From assembly GCF_018417535.1 (NCBI RefSeq), contig NZ_CP070977.1, positions 3,782,001 to 3,846,000 on the forward strand: a stretch of DNA of 64,000 nt, written 5' to 3'. Under the pieces are notes generated by a model. The model saw only the letters and a program-made list of their open reading frames with translations. It had not been told where the DNA came from and ran no database searches. Shown here in pieces: positions 28,715 through 37,651 of this stretch. The DNA comes from Burkholderia pyrrocinia. GTDB taxonomy: Bacteria; Pseudomonadota; Gammaproteobacteria; Burkholderiales; Burkholderiaceae. Position 1 is the stretch's first letter. The number at the start of each line of letters is the position of its first letter. Made by a program: the position numbers and the translations under genes.

Positions 28715-29215
28715 ATGCACGCGATCACGCTCGATGCCACCGACTGCCGGATTCTGGCGGTACTGCAGGAGGAGGGCAGAATCAGCAATCTCGACCTGGC
28801 GGAACGGATTTCGCTTTCGCCGTCCGCCTGCCTGCGCCGCATGCGCCTGCTCGAGGAGCAGGGCGTGATCGAGCACTATCGCGCGTGCCTGAGCCGCGAG
28901 AAGCTCGGCTTCGAGCTCGAGGCGTTCGTGCAGGTGTCGATGCGCAACGAAGAGAATCAATGGCACGAGCGCTTCGCGGAAGCGCTGCGCGAATGGCCGG
29001 AGGTGGTCGGCGCGTTCGTCGTGACGGGCGAGAGCCACTATCTGCTGCGCGTGCTCGCGCACAACCTCAAGCACTATTCGGATTTCGTGCTGAACCGGCT
29101 CTACAAGGCGCCGGGCGTGATGGACATCCGTTCGAACATCGTGCTGCAGACGCTGAAGGACGAAGCCGGCGCGCCGGTCGGGCTGGCGCGCACGGGCGCG
29201 ATCAAAGCGGTGTAA
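28715..29215 (+). CDS. kynR: Lrp/AsnC-family regulator of the kynurenine pathway
   Basis: The 166-residue protein has an N-terminal helix-turn-helix ([21 protein letters not shown], about residues 23-43) and a RAM ligand-binding domain after residue 65 with [14 protein letters not shown]. The ATG at 28715 follows a GGGGA ribosome site. Its divergent position next to kynBUA matches the KynR gene of other proteobacteria, where kynurenine is the inducer. Its last 14 nt overlap the end of the convergent flavin reductase gene. Confidence 0.88.
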   Translation: MHAITLDATDCRILAVLQEEGRISNLDLAERISLSPSACLRRMRLLEEQGVIEHYRACLSREKLGFELEAFVQVSMRNEENQWHERFAEALREWPEVVGAFVVTGESHYLLRVLAHNLKHYSDFVLNRLYKAPGVMDIRSNIVLQTLKDEAGAPVGLARTGAIKAV

Positions 29216-29711
29216 GGCCGTGGAAGCCGCCGCCGTGGAACACGAGCGGCGGCGTCGCGTCCGATGCGGCCCGCACGCCGCAGCGTTCCACTTCGCCGAC
29301 GAAGATGACGTGGTCGCCTTCGTCATAGCGGCTGCGGTTGTGGCATTCGAACCACGCGAGCGCGCCGTCGAGCACGGGCATCCCCGAGTTGCCGGCCACA
29401 TGCGCGATCCCTTCGAAGCGGTCGCCCTTGTAGGTCGAGAAACGCTTGCACAGGTCGACCTGCGACGCCGCGAGCACGTTCACCACGTAATGGCTGTTGC
29501 CGCGAAACACGGGCATCGACGCCGATTTGTGCGCGAGGCTCCACAGCACGAGCGGCGGATCGAGCGATACCGAGTTGAACGAGCTGGCGGTGATGCCGAT
29601 CAGCTGCCCGGACGGCGCGCGCGTCGTGATCACCGTCACGCCCGTCGCAAACTGGCCGAGCGCCTGGCGGAAGGCGGCCGAGTCGAAATCCGGCGGGTTG
29701 GCGTGGCTCAT
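29202..29711 (-). CDS. Flavin reductase-like (HpaC-type) protein
   Basis: This FMN-binding split-barrel protein probably supplies reduced flavin to a two-component monooxygenase. The 169-residue protein has FATGVTVITTRAPSGQLIGITASSF at about 21-45, the family flavin-site region, and VDLCKRFSTYKGDRFEG in the middle. No oxygenase partner lies nearby. It is convergent with kynR and shares 14 nt with it. Confidence 0.85.
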   Translation of the reverse strand: MSHANPPDFDSAAFRQALGQFATGVTVITTRAPSGQLIGITASSFNSVSLDPPLVLWSLAHKSASMPVFRGNSHYVVNVLAASQVDLCKRFSTYKGDRFEGIAHVAGNSGMPVLDGALAWFECHNRSRYDEGDHVIFVGEVERCGVRAASDATPPLVFHGGGFHGLTPL

Positions 29712-30017
29712 CGGGCGGCCATCCGGAACGAAACGGGCGGGCGCGGCGCGACGCGGGGGTGACGGGCGCGGCGGACGAAAGGCGACAAGGCGGTCGGTTG
29801 GGAAGTGGTGCGCATGGCCCGATTTTAGCGGAATCGGGGCCGCCGGGCCCGGCCGGACGGCGCAGTGCGGGGATAGCGTGACGTAGCGAACCCTGTGGCA
29901 CGATGCCGGCTTCGCGATGGCGCGCGGTTGGCATGGCCGTTCTGTCGCGTTTTTGTGCGGTGCCGTCGGTCCACCTGCCCATCCGCCGATCCGCCACGCG
30001 TGCCATCGACGCCCGCG
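29712..30017. other. Intergenic region, no gene seen
   Basis: This 306-nt stretch separates the flavin reductase start from the end of the membrane-protein gene. It should hold the flavin reductase promoter. I found no convincing gene, RNA or clear promoter in it. Confidence 0.5.
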
Positions 30018-30683
30018 CTATCGCGTCGCCGCCAGTCCGAGCGACAGCGCGCCCGTCACGATCAGGCTGGACGCCCAGGCCGCATCGAGGTTGAACCAGC
30101 TCCGCGACACGAATTTCAGCCCGAGATAGCGGTACACGAGCCACGCGAGCCCGCCGCCGGCGGCGATCATCGCGACCGCATGCACGGCCGCGACGACGAG
30201 TGCCATCCCGAGATGCGCATCGACGAGCGTGGCCGCCGCGCGGTGGCCGGCATCCCTGTCGAGCCCGCAGAGCCCGAGGTAGATCGGCACCAGCATCAGC
30301 CCCGCACCGTGCGCGATCGCAACCGCGAACGACCACAGGCCGAGCCGTGCGGGCGGGATCCGTGCGAGCGCACGCGGATGCCGGCGCCGGATCAGCAGCA
30401 CGGCGCCGAAGCCGATCACGAGCGCGCTCGCGCCGATCCGGATCGCCGATTGCCACGCGAGCAGCGCGGCGAGCAGCCCGAACGGCAGCATCACCGCGAA
30501 TACCGCGAGCGCATGGCCGAGCGCGAGAAAGCCGAGCGCCGCGACGAGCGCGCCGCCGCGGCGCGTCATCAGTGCGTTCGACACCGCGAGCGGCCAGCCC
30601 ATCGCGGGATTGAGCCCGTGATACACGCCGCTCGCGAGCACGGCCGCCCACAGCGCGAACTGCGCGTGAAGTCCGGTGTTCAA
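30018..30683 (-). CDS. Six-segment membrane protein with conserved intramembrane histidines
   Basis: The 221-residue protein is almost entirely hydrophobic with about six membrane segments. Histidines sit inside several of them: GVYHGLNPAMGWP in the first, LGHALAVFAVML in the second, AIAHGAGLML in the fourth and DAHLGMALVVAAVHAV in the fifth. This pattern recalls NicO/UreH-type metal permeases, but I cannot name the family. I infer a TTG start at 30683 that overlaps the stop of the upstream methanethiol-oxidase-like gene; any longer start would lie inside that gene. Coupled expression suggests it helps metal supply or another need of that enzyme. Confidence 0.68.
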   Translation of the reverse strand: MNTGLHAQFALWAAVLASGVYHGLNPAMGWPLAVSNALMTRRGGALVAALGFLALGHALAVFAVMLPFGLLAALLAWQSAIRIGASALVIGFGAVLLIRRRHPRALARIPPARLGLWSFAVAIAHGAGLMLVPIYLGLCGLDRDAGHRAAATLVDAHLGMALVVAAVHAVAMIAAGGGLAWLVYRYLGLKFVSRSWFNLDAAWASSLIVTGALSLGLAATR

Positions 30684-32086
30684 CGCTTGACCGACGGATA
30701 GCAGAACGAGTCGGTCGAGCAGTCGCCGCCTTCGAGCCGGATCTGGTGCGCGCGATAGCCGTCGGGGAACTCGACCCAGTAATCGTCGGCGAGCGTCAGC
30801 CCGCCGTCCGGCCCCGCATGCGCGAGCACTTGTGCGGCCGGCACCCCGTCCGGATAGAACTGGTCGTCCCACGTCGAATAGAGCGAGTTGGTCCAGTACA
30901 CGCGCCGACCGTCGCGGCTGATCTCGACCATCTGCGGGCCGCCCGCGAACGCGCGGCCGTTCGAGTGCGGCGCGCGGCGCACGATGCCGCCGATCCGCAC
31001 CGACCCCGCGAGCACCGGGTTATGCGGATCCGACACGTCGTACTGGCGCATCTCGCCGGTGCCCCAGCACGACACGTACAGGAAGCGGTCGTCGAGCGAC
31101 AGGTCGATGTCGGTCACGAGCGGCGGCACCGCGCCGAACCCTTTCAGCAGCGGCGGCAGTTCGTCGGCCGCGGCCGGTTCGGGCGGGATCGTCGCAGTCT
31201 TCTTCACATGGAACTTGCCGTCTTCGCGCCACCAGGTCCAGATCGAGCCTTCGAGATTCGTCGTATCGACCACGACGCCGACGAATCCGTATTCGCGCAC
31301 CGGGTCGTGCGCGGGCCGCACCTCGAGCGCCATCTGGTGCTGCGCGCCGAGATCGATCGTCTGCACGTTGCGCCGCGCGCGCAGGTCCCAGAAATGCAGC
31401 CGGTGCCCGTATTTGTTCGCGAGCAGGTCCTCGGGCACGATGCCGTTCTCGAATTGCGGCGGCAGCGCCCATTCGCTCGACACCATGTAGTCGCGCGGCA
31501 GGTTCCACCAGAAATCGTAGTGCTTGTCCTGCGGGCCGCGATCGATCTCCCAGCGGCCGAGCACGTCGAAGGTTTCGCAATCCATGATGAAGATGCCGGG
31601 CGCGCCGTCGGTGCCGTCCTTGCCCGCGCCGCCGAGCGTGCTCACGTAGATGCCCTCGGGGCCGCAGTGAACGGTGTGCGGCCGCGAATAACCGGTCTTC
31701 GCGAAGATCTCGTCGGGTTCGATGATCTTGTGGATGCGTGCCTGGGTCGGGTGCGGCTTCGTGTCGATCACGTAGATGCGCGACGAGCGCAGGCCGGGGA
31801 TGATCAGGAAGCGGCGTTCGAGGAACGCATGGCCGGTCAGCGGCGACAGCGCCGACGAGCACGCATTCCAGCCGAAGTGGTGAAACTCGTCGCCGGTGTT
31901 CGGCATCGTCACCGTGTGCACGATTTTTCCGTAGGTCGGCGAGCCGGGCTTCACGTCGATCACGGCGAGCGCGTCGGGTCTGGAAAAATCGGGGCTCAGC
32001 AACAACGTATAGGCAAACGCTTCCGCCGGCGCCTGCATCGCAAGCTCCGGCGAAGCGTGAAATGTCGGGTCAGGCCGCATGCTCAT
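30680..32086 (-). CDS. Selenium-binding protein 56 family, likely methanethiol oxidase
   Basis: The 468-residue protein is a full-length SBP56 family member. Visible segments are DEFHHFGWNACSS near 66-78, the CGPEGIYVSTLGG turn, KHYDFWWNLPRDYMVSSEWA, DIDLSLDDRFLYVSCWGTGE and the C-terminal SFCYPSVKR. Bacterial members such as MtoX of Hyphomicrobium oxidise methanethiol to formaldehyde, H2S and H2O2 with copper. I see no signal peptide at the chosen start (ATG 32086), unlike some periplasmic MtoX. It is coupled to a His-rich membrane protein gene. Confidence 0.88.
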   Translation of the reverse strand: MSMRPDPTFHASPELAMQAPAEAFAYTLLLSPDFSRPDALAVIDVKPGSPTYGKIVHTVTMPNTGDEFHHFGWNACSSALSPLTGHAFLERRFLIIPGLRSSRIYVIDTKPHPTQARIHKIIEPDEIFAKTGYSRPHTVHCGPEGIYVSTLGGAGKDGTDGAPGIFIMDCETFDVLGRWEIDRGPQDKHYDFWWNLPRDYMVSSEWALPPQFENGIVPEDLLANKYGHRLHFWDLRARRNVQTIDLGAQHQMALEVRPAHDPVREYGFVGVVVDTTNLEGSIWTWWREDGKFHVKKTATIPPEPAAADELPPLLKGFGAVPPLVTDIDLSLDDRFLYVSCWGTGEMRQYDVSDPHNPVLAGSVRIGGIVRRAPHSNGRAFAGGPQMVEISRDGRRVYWTNSLYSTWDDQFYPDGVPAAQVLAHAGPDGGLTLADDYWVEFPDGYRAHQIRLEGGDCSTDSFCYPSVKR

Positions 32087-32666
32087 GGTAAGTGCTCTCT
32101 CGGTGGTATCGAATCACGGACGCACGGCCGTGCGCTGCGCGCGTGCGGGTCGGGGGTGCCGCGCGGCGCGCATCGCGCCGGCGGGTGCGATCGGCAGGCG
32201 GCTGCACGCATCGGCGACACGTGCAGCGCCGTGCATCAGTTCGTGAAAGCGGGTGAAGACGAGGCGCGGGATCGTCGTGCCCGGGGCGACACGGGCGCAG
32301 GGCATCGCGATGGTGCGGCTGAAGCGTCGGCTCGCGACGTGGCGGCGACCGGGCCCGCGACGCGGGCTGTGTATGTGAAGGCGTGCATATCGATGTTCCG
32401 GCAGATGATGGGTGCATCAGGGACGGGCGTGCATCGGACGCTTTGCGTGGCCGGGCGGTTTGCGCCGCGGTTACGCGTGCCTAAGTGTAGTCGAGAAACG
32501 TGCGGCCGGTCGCGCGCCGCACCGGTGCGATCTGCCAGGTTCGCGCGCGAGTGAGATACTTGCCGAAGTGCCGCTGCGTCCCGTACCGCGGGCGGGCAGC
32601 GGCGAGACGGAACGGTGGCGCCGGCACCTGCGTGCCGGCCGCTGTCATCAACGAGGGGCTGATTTC
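32087..32666. other. 580-nt divergent intergenic region, no gene seen
   Basis: This gap separates the SBP56 gene from msrA. Open frames in it are short and lack ribosome sites or recognisable protein features. It should contain both promoters, but I cannot place them with confidence. Confidence 0.5.
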
Positions 32667-33227
32667 ATGGTGAACGAAATGCTTGAAACCGCGACGTTGG
32701 GAGGCGGGTGTTTCTGGTGCACGGAGGCCGTGTTTCTCGACGTCGACGGCGTGACTGCCGTCCAGTCGGGCTACGCGGGCGGCCATACGCGCAATCCGGG
32801 CTATCGCGACATCTGCGAAGGCGACACGGGCCACGCGGAAGTCGTCAACGTGACGTTCGATCCGGCGCGCATCGGCTATCGCGAGATCCTCGGGATCTTC
32901 TTCGCGACGCACGATCCGACCCAGTTGAACCGGCAGGGCAACGACGTCGGCACGCAGTACCGGTCGGTCGTGTTCACGCATTCGGATGCGCAACGCGATA
33001 CGGCGCTGGACGTGATCCGCGAGCTGGAGCGCGAGCAGGTGTTCGGGCAGCCGATCGTCACGCAGGTCGTGCCGCTCGACGGCAACTACTGGCCGGCCGA
33101 GGACTATCACCAGAACTACTACGCGCGTAACCCGGGGCAGGGCTACTGCTCGGTCGTGATCGGGCCGAAGCTCGCGAAATTCCGGCAGAAGTTCTCGCAC
33201 CGGCTGAAGTCGCTGCGCGGCGCGTAA
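32667..33227 (+). CDS. msrA: Peptide methionine sulfoxide reductase A
   Basis: This enzyme reduces methionine-S-sulfoxide in proteins, using thioredoxin. The 186-residue protein has the catalytic GGCFWCTE (Cys15 and Cys18), followed by YAGGHTRNPGYRDICEGDTGHAEVV and DPTQLNRQGNDVGTQYRS, which are hallmark MsrA stretches. The ATG at 32667 follows GAGGGG; an in-frame ATG 12 nt later is also possible. It is a stand-alone gene. Confidence 0.96.
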   Translation: MVNEMLETATLGGGCFWCTEAVFLDVDGVTAVQSGYAGGHTRNPGYRDICEGDTGHAEVVNVTFDPARIGYREILGIFFATHDPTQLNRQGNDVGTQYRSVVFTHSDAQRDTALDVIRELEREQVFGQPIVTQVVPLDGNYWPAEDYHQNYYARNPGQGYCSVVIGPKLAKFRQKFSHRLKSLRGA

Positions 33228-33260
33228 GCGCGCGACCGGCGCAAACCGGCGAAACCGACG

Positions 33261-34559
33261 TCAAGCCGCCTCGTTGCGCCACTGCGCGCACGCGGCGGCG
33301 ATCTCGCGCGCGAGCGCGATGCACGACAGCGGCGCGGAGCCTTCCGCCTTGTTGTTGATCGTGATGATCACCGGCTGCCCGGCCAGCGCATAGCGCGCGG
33401 CCAGTTCGGCGAGCGCCGAGCGCGTGGCCGGATCCTCGTCGACGAGCTTGTCGAACGGCTCGTACTTCGCTTTCGCCTGTTCGTACTTGAAGCCGCCGTG
33501 CAGGCTCCAGCGCACGATCAGCGGGCCCGGCGCGTCGCCGTCGAGCAGTGCGAGCGCGGCGGCCTGGCGCAGCGGGTCGGGCATTCGCGCGTGCAGGCCG
33601 ACGCAGTAGCGCACGCCGAGCGCGGCGAGTGCGCGGATGAAGCGCGGCGTGAGCAGGCTCGCGTCGCGGATCTCGATCGCGTAGCGCGGGCCGTCGGCTT
33701 CCGGCGGCAGCGGCGGCAGCGCCGCGAAGAACGCGGCCAGCCGGTCGATCAGTGCGGCCGGTTCGGCGAGCAGCCGGTCGGGCAGCGGCGAGAACTGGAA
33801 TACGAGCACGCCGGCTTTCCGGCCGAGCCCTTCGAGGCACGGCTGCACGAATTCGCGGGTGGCGAGCGGCGCGTCGAGGAAGGTCGGGTTCGGCCCCGAC
33901 GGCTCGCCGCGCCGGCCGCGCACGACCGCGTCGGTCACCGAGGCCGGCGCCTTCACGACGAAGCGGAAATCGTCGGGCACCTGCTGCGCGTAGCGCAGGT
34001 AGTCGGCGACGGACAGCGGGCCGTAGAACGACCGGTCGAGGCTCACGCTCTTCAGCAGCGGATGCGCGCCGTACGCTGCGAGCCCTTCGCGCGACAGCTT
34101 CGTCTGCGCGAAATCGCCGTCGTAGACGATGCCGTTCCAGCCGGGGAAGTACCACGACGACGTGCCGAGCCGGACGTTCGGCGGCAGGCCGGCCGCCGCG
34201 TCGGCGACGTCCGCCGCGATCGGCGCGGGCGGCACGCCGCGCGAGCGCCGGCCTTTCTTCGGCGGTGCGGCCGCCGGCGACGGTTCGTCCCACAGCAGGC
34301 CGGAGGCAGGCGGCGGTGCTTCGTCGGAAGGGGGGGAGGCTGCACGGGCGGGCGGTGCGTCGCGCGCATCGTCATGCGGGTCCGGCACTACGCGTTCGCT
34401 GGCGTTGGCGGAACGCGCGTCGTCCGCGGGCGGCGACGCGCGTGCAGCGTCCGTCGGCACGCCGAACAGGTCGAATTGCCCGTCGGCGTGCGACCCGTCC
34501 GTGTCGTCGTGCTGCTGTCGTTCCGGCGGCGCCTTGCGCCGCGTCCTGCCGTCACCCAT
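33261..34559 (-). CDS. DUF72 family protein with long disordered N-terminus
   Basis: The C-terminal 310 residues form a DUF72 (YecE-like) TIM-barrel domain, starting NVRLGTSSWYFPGWNGIVYDG and including FVVKAP, LVFQFSPLP, YAIEIRD and the late INNKAEGSAPLS. Before it lies about 118 residues rich in Pro, Ala, Asp and Arg, with no recognisable fold. I chose the ATG at 34559 because earlier starts reach into the cfa gene. The biochemical role of DUF72 is not established. Confidence 0.85.
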   Translation of the reverse strand: MGDGRTRRKAPPERQQHDDTDGSHADGQFDLFGVPTDAARASPPADDARSANASERVVPDPHDDARDAPPARAASPPSDEAPPPASGLLWDEPSPAAAPPKKGRRSRGVPPAPIAADVADAAAGLPPNVRLGTSSWYFPGWNGIVYDGDFAQTKLSREGLAAYGAHPLLKSVSLDRSFYGPLSVADYLRYAQQVPDDFRFVVKAPASVTDAVVRGRRGEPSGPNPTFLDAPLATREFVQPCLEGLGRKAGVLVFQFSPLPDRLLAEPAALIDRLAAFFAALPPLPPEADGPRYAIEIRDASLLTPRFIRALAALGVRYCVGLHARMPDPLRQAAALALLDGDAPGPLIVRWSLHGGFKYEQAKAKYEPFDKLVDEDPATRSALAELAARYALAGQPVIITINNKAEGSAPLSCIALAREIAAACAQWRNEAA

Positions 34560-34582
34560 GCATGCCCAGCGTGAAGTGCTGC

Positions 34583-35803
34583 CTAGCGCGGCAGCGCGTG
34601 TTCGTACATATAGCGCCGCGACCACGGCAGCGTTTTCGCGCTGCGTCCGGCCTTGCGGCACACGATCTGGAAGATCGACACGTCGTCGTGCTCGAACGCA
34701 TACGCGCAGCCGGCGAGATACACGCGCCAGATACGGAATTTTTCGTCGTCGACGAGGGCTTTCGCCTGTTCGGCCTTCGCCTCGAAGTTTTCCGTCCAGA
34801 TTTCGAGCGTGCGCGCATAGTGCCGCCGCAGGCTTTCGACGTCAACCGCTTCCAGCCCGCCGCGCTGCGCCGCTTCGAGCGCGAGGCTGATGTGCGGCAG
34901 CTCGCCGTCCGGGAACACGTAGCGGTCGATGAACTCGCCGCCGCCGAGTGCCGTTTCGCCGCTTTCCGCGTCGGTCGACGTGATGCCGTGGTTCATCGCG
35001 ATGCCGTCGTCGGCGAGCAGTTCGCGGATCCGCGAGAAATAGAGCGGCAGGTTCTTGCGGCCGACGTGCTCGAACATCCCGACGCTCGTGATGCGGTCGA
35101 ACTGGCCGTCGATCTCGCGGTAATCCTGCAGGCGGATCTCGATCTTGTCCTCGAGCCCCGCGGCCTTCACGCGCGCGGTCGCGAGGTCGAACTGGTTCTG
35201 CGACAGCGTCACGCCGAGACACGTCGCGCCGAACTTCTGCGCGGCGCGCAGCACGAGTGCACCCCAGCCGCAGCCGATGTCGAGCAGGCGCTGGCCCGGC
35301 TGCAACTGGATCTTCGTCAGGATGTGGTCGATCTTCTTGACCTGCGCGGTGGCAAGATCCTCGTCGCCGTTCTCGAAGTACGCGCACGAGTACACCATGT
35401 TCTCGTCGAGCCACAGCTTGTAGAACGCGTTCGAGACGTCGTAGTGATACTGGATCGCCTTTCTGTCGGTGTTTTTCGTGTGAGTGAAGTAGCGCTTCAC
35501 GCGCGCGAGCTTGCTCGCGCTCGTCACCGTGCTGCGCGCGAGCGAGTAGCCGATGTTGATGATGTCCGACAGCTTGCCTTCGATGTCGATCTTGCCCTTC
35601 ACGTACGCCTCGCCGAGATTGTCGAGGCTCGGTTCGAGCAGCAGCGGCAACGCCGACGCGCTGTTTACTTTCAGCGTGACCTGCGGCGCGCTGAAAGTGC
35701 CGAAATCGAGTTGATCGCCGTTCCACAGCACGAGACGCGCCGGTATGTTCGCTTTCGCCCGTACTTCGTCCGCCCACTGTGCCAGCTTCTTTTCCCAGAA
35801 CAT
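34583..35803 (-). CDS. cfa: Cyclopropane-fatty-acyl-phospholipid synthase
   Basis: This SAM-dependent enzyme adds a methylene across double bonds of membrane phospholipid chains, usually in stationary phase. The 406-residue protein has the SAM motif LLDIGCGWGALVLRAA, YSCAYFENG, the VGMFEHVGRKN active-site region and a C-terminal FQIVCRK. The ATG at 35803 (MFWEKKLAQW) follows GGAGAA. It lies 23 nt upstream of the DUF72 gene on the same strand. Confidence 0.95.
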   Translation of the reverse strand: MFWEKKLAQWADEVRAKANIPARLVLWNGDQLDFGTFSAPQVTLKVNSASALPLLLEPSLDNLGEAYVKGKIDIEGKLSDIINIGYSLARSTVTSASKLARVKRYFTHTKNTDRKAIQYHYDVSNAFYKLWLDENMVYSCAYFENGDEDLATAQVKKIDHILTKIQLQPGQRLLDIGCGWGALVLRAAQKFGATCLGVTLSQNQFDLATARVKAAGLEDKIEIRLQDYREIDGQFDRITSVGMFEHVGRKNLPLYFSRIRELLADDGIAMNHGITSTDAESGETALGGGEFIDRYVFPDGELPHISLALEAAQRGGLEAVDVESLRRHYARTLEIWTENFEAKAEQAKALVDDEKFRIWRVYLAGCAYAFEHDDVSIFQIVCRKAGRSAKTLPWSRRYMYEHALPR

Positions 35804-35921
35804 TTGGATTCTCCGTTTGTTCGTTGAATCGAATACAGCCAAGTATCTTGACCAGCGCCCCGCCGTGAAGCGGGCGCCCGGATGCAACACGAGACACGAC
35901 CGGCGTGCGCCGGCGCCGCGC

Positions 35922-36566
35922 TTACGGCGACAGGCGCGAGATCGTCCAGCCCTGCGACGTTTCGGCGTCGCGCGTATAGAGCAGGCGGTCGTGCAGCCGC
36001 GACGGGCGCCCCTGCCAGAACTCGATCGAGTCGGGCACGAGGCGGTAGCCGCCCCAGTGCGGCGGGCGCGGCGGGGTGTCGCCGTAGCGTTCGCTGACGG
36101 CCTTTTCGCGCGCTTCGAGCGTCGCGCGGCTGTCGATCACGGCGCTCTGCTCGGACGCCCATGCGCCGATGCGCGAGCCGAGCGGGCGCGACGCGAAATA
36201 GCGGTCGCTTTCTTCGGCGCTGGTTTTCTCGATCCGGCCTTCGATGCGCACCTGGCGCTCGAGCTCGATCCAGTAGAACAGCAGCGCCGCTTGCGGATGC
36301 GCGGCGAGATCGCGCCCCTTGCGGCTTTCGTAATTGGTAAAGAAGACGAACCCGCGTTCGTCGACGCCCTTGACGAGCACGATCCGGGCCGACGGCCGGC
36401 CGTCGGCGCCGACGGTCGCGAGCGTCATCGTGTTCGGCTCGGGCAGTTGGGCGGCGAGCGCCTCCTTGAACCAGCGGTCGAACTGGACGAAGGGGTCGTG
36501 GGCGGCATCGGCTTCGTCGAGCGAAGCACGTGAATAGTTGATGCGGAGATCGGCGAGAGTCGTCAT
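35922..36566 (-). CDS. pdxH: Pyridoxamine 5'-phosphate oxidase
   Basis: This FMN enzyme makes pyridoxal 5-phosphate, the last step of vitamin B6 synthesis and salvage. The 214-residue protein has [51 protein letters not shown] and the C-terminal [10 protein letters not shown] with WTISRLSP, all standard for PdxH. It is divergent from tcdA across 128 nt; a TATACT -10 lies at 36599-36594 on the minus strand. Confidence 0.97.
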   Translation of the reverse strand: MTTLADLRINYSRASLDEADAAHDPFVQFDRWFKEALAAQLPEPNTMTLATVGADGRPSARIVLVKGVDERGFVFFTNYESRKGRDLAAHPQAALLFYWIELERQVRIEGRIEKTSAEESDRYFASRPLGSRIGAWASEQSAVIDSRATLEAREKAVSERYGDTPPRPPHWGGYRLVPDSIEFWQGRPSRLHDRLLYTRDAETSQGWTISRLSP

Positions 36567-36593
36567 GTTATGCAAACGCTTCAATCTGGGGCC

Positions 36594-36599
36594 AGTATA
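36594..36599 (-). promoter_or_regulatory. -10 element upstream of pdxH
   Basis: TATACT on the minus strand lies 28 nt before the pdxH ATG. I did not find a good -35, so this is only a -10 call. Confidence 0.35.
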
Positions 36600-36694
36600 G
36601 CGAACGCGCGAGAATCGTGCGTGCACAGTGGCGCGTGCGAGCGGGGAGTTCAGGCAAAATAGAGGGCTGCTCGACTTACGTTTTCCTTGCTGCC

Positions 36695-37552
36695 ATGTCC
36701 TCTGCCGACACTGCCCCGCCCAGTTCTTCTGATCTTACCCCGAGCCCGACAATCCAGCTTGACGTGGATCGTGAGCGGCGTTTCGGCGGCGTCGCACGGC
36801 TGTACGGCGCGCCGGCGGCGGCCGCTTTCGAGCGTGCGCATGTCGCGGTGATCGGGATCGGCGGCGTCGGGTCGTGGACGGCCGAGGCGCTCGCGCGCAG
36901 CGCGATCGGCACGCTGACGCTGATCGATCTCGACAACGTCGCCGAAAGCAATACGAACCGGCAGATCCATGCGCTAGACGGCAATTACGGCAAGCCGAAG
37001 GTCGATGCGATGGCCGAGCGGATCGCGCTGATCGATCCCGCGTGCCGCGTGAACCGGATCGAGGATTTCGCCGAGCCCGACAACTTCGACGCGCTGCTCG
37101 GCGGCGGTTTCGACTACGTGATCGACGCGATCGACAGCGTGCGCACGAAAGTCGCGCTGATCGCGTGGTGCGTCGCGAAGCGGCAGCCGCTGGTCACGGT
37201 CGGCGGCGCGGGTGGCCAGCTCGACCCGACGCGGATCCGGATCGACGATCTCGCGCTGACGATCCAGGATCCATTGCTGTCGAAGGTGCGCGCGCAGTTG
37301 CGCAAGCAGCACGGCTTCCCGCGCGGGCCGAAGGCGCGTTTCAAGGTCAGCGCCGTGTATTCGGACGAGCCGCTGATCTATCCGGAAGCGGCCGCGTGCG
37401 ACATCGAGGACGGCGCCGAGCCGTCGACGGCCGCGCACGTCGCGGGGCTCAACTGTGCGGGATTCGGTTCGAGCGTATGCGTGACCGCGAGCTTCGGTTT
37501 CGCGGCCGCCGCGCATGCGCTGCGTGCGATTGCTGTGCAGGCCGCCGGCTGA
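36695..37552 (+). CDS. tcdA: tRNA threonylcarbamoyladenosine dehydratase (TcdA/CsdL)
   Basis: This E1-like enzyme cyclises the t6A37 modification of tRNAs that read ANN codons. The 285-residue protein has the nucleotide motif GIGGVGSW (54-61), the [15 protein letters not shown] segment, DAIDSVRTK, a Gly-rich [10 protein letters not shown] and a C-terminal [12 protein letters not shown]. The ATG at 36695 has no clear ribosome site. It is convergent with the thioredoxin-TPR gene. Confidence 0.94.
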   Translation: MSSADTAPPSSSDLTPSPTIQLDVDRERRFGGVARLYGAPAAAAFERAHVAVIGIGGVGSWTAEALARSAIGTLTLIDLDNVAESNTNRQIHALDGNYGKPKVDAMAERIALIDPACRVNRIEDFAEPDNFDALLGGGFDYVIDAIDSVRTKVALIAWCVAKRQPLVTVGGAGGQLDPTRIRIDDLALTIQDPLLSKVRAQLRKQHGFPRGPKARFKVSAVYSDEPLIYPEAAACDIEDGAEPSTAAHVAGLNCAGFGSSVCVTASFGFAAAAHALRAIAVQAAG

Positions 37553-37620
37553 TCGGCGAGGCGCGAGCGTCGATTCATGCTGCGGCGCGGGACACGCGCT
37601 GCCAGCGATACGGCGACCCA

Positions 37621-37641
37621 GCCGGGCCGTTGCGGCCCGGC
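37621..37641. terminator. Convergent hairpin between tcdA and the thioredoxin-TPR gene
   Basis: GCCGGGCCG and CGGCCCGGC form a perfect 9-bp stem with a TTG loop, ending 11 nt before the thioredoxin gene stop. There is no T-run. Confidence 0.45.
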
Positions 37642-37651
37642 CGGTCGTTCG

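Noticed and set aside
28715..29215. Global leucine-responsive regulator Lrp
   Set aside because: Position divergent from kynBUA points to the specific regulator KynR.
29202..29215. Frameshift or misassembly where kynR and the flavin reductase gene overlap
   Set aside because: Both reading frames are full length with normal C-termini; a 14-nt convergent overlap is common in compact genomes.
32114..32560. Short open frames in the SBP56-msrA gap
   Set aside because: They are Arg/Ala-rich, lack ribosome sites and resemble no protein family. The region reads better as intergenic.
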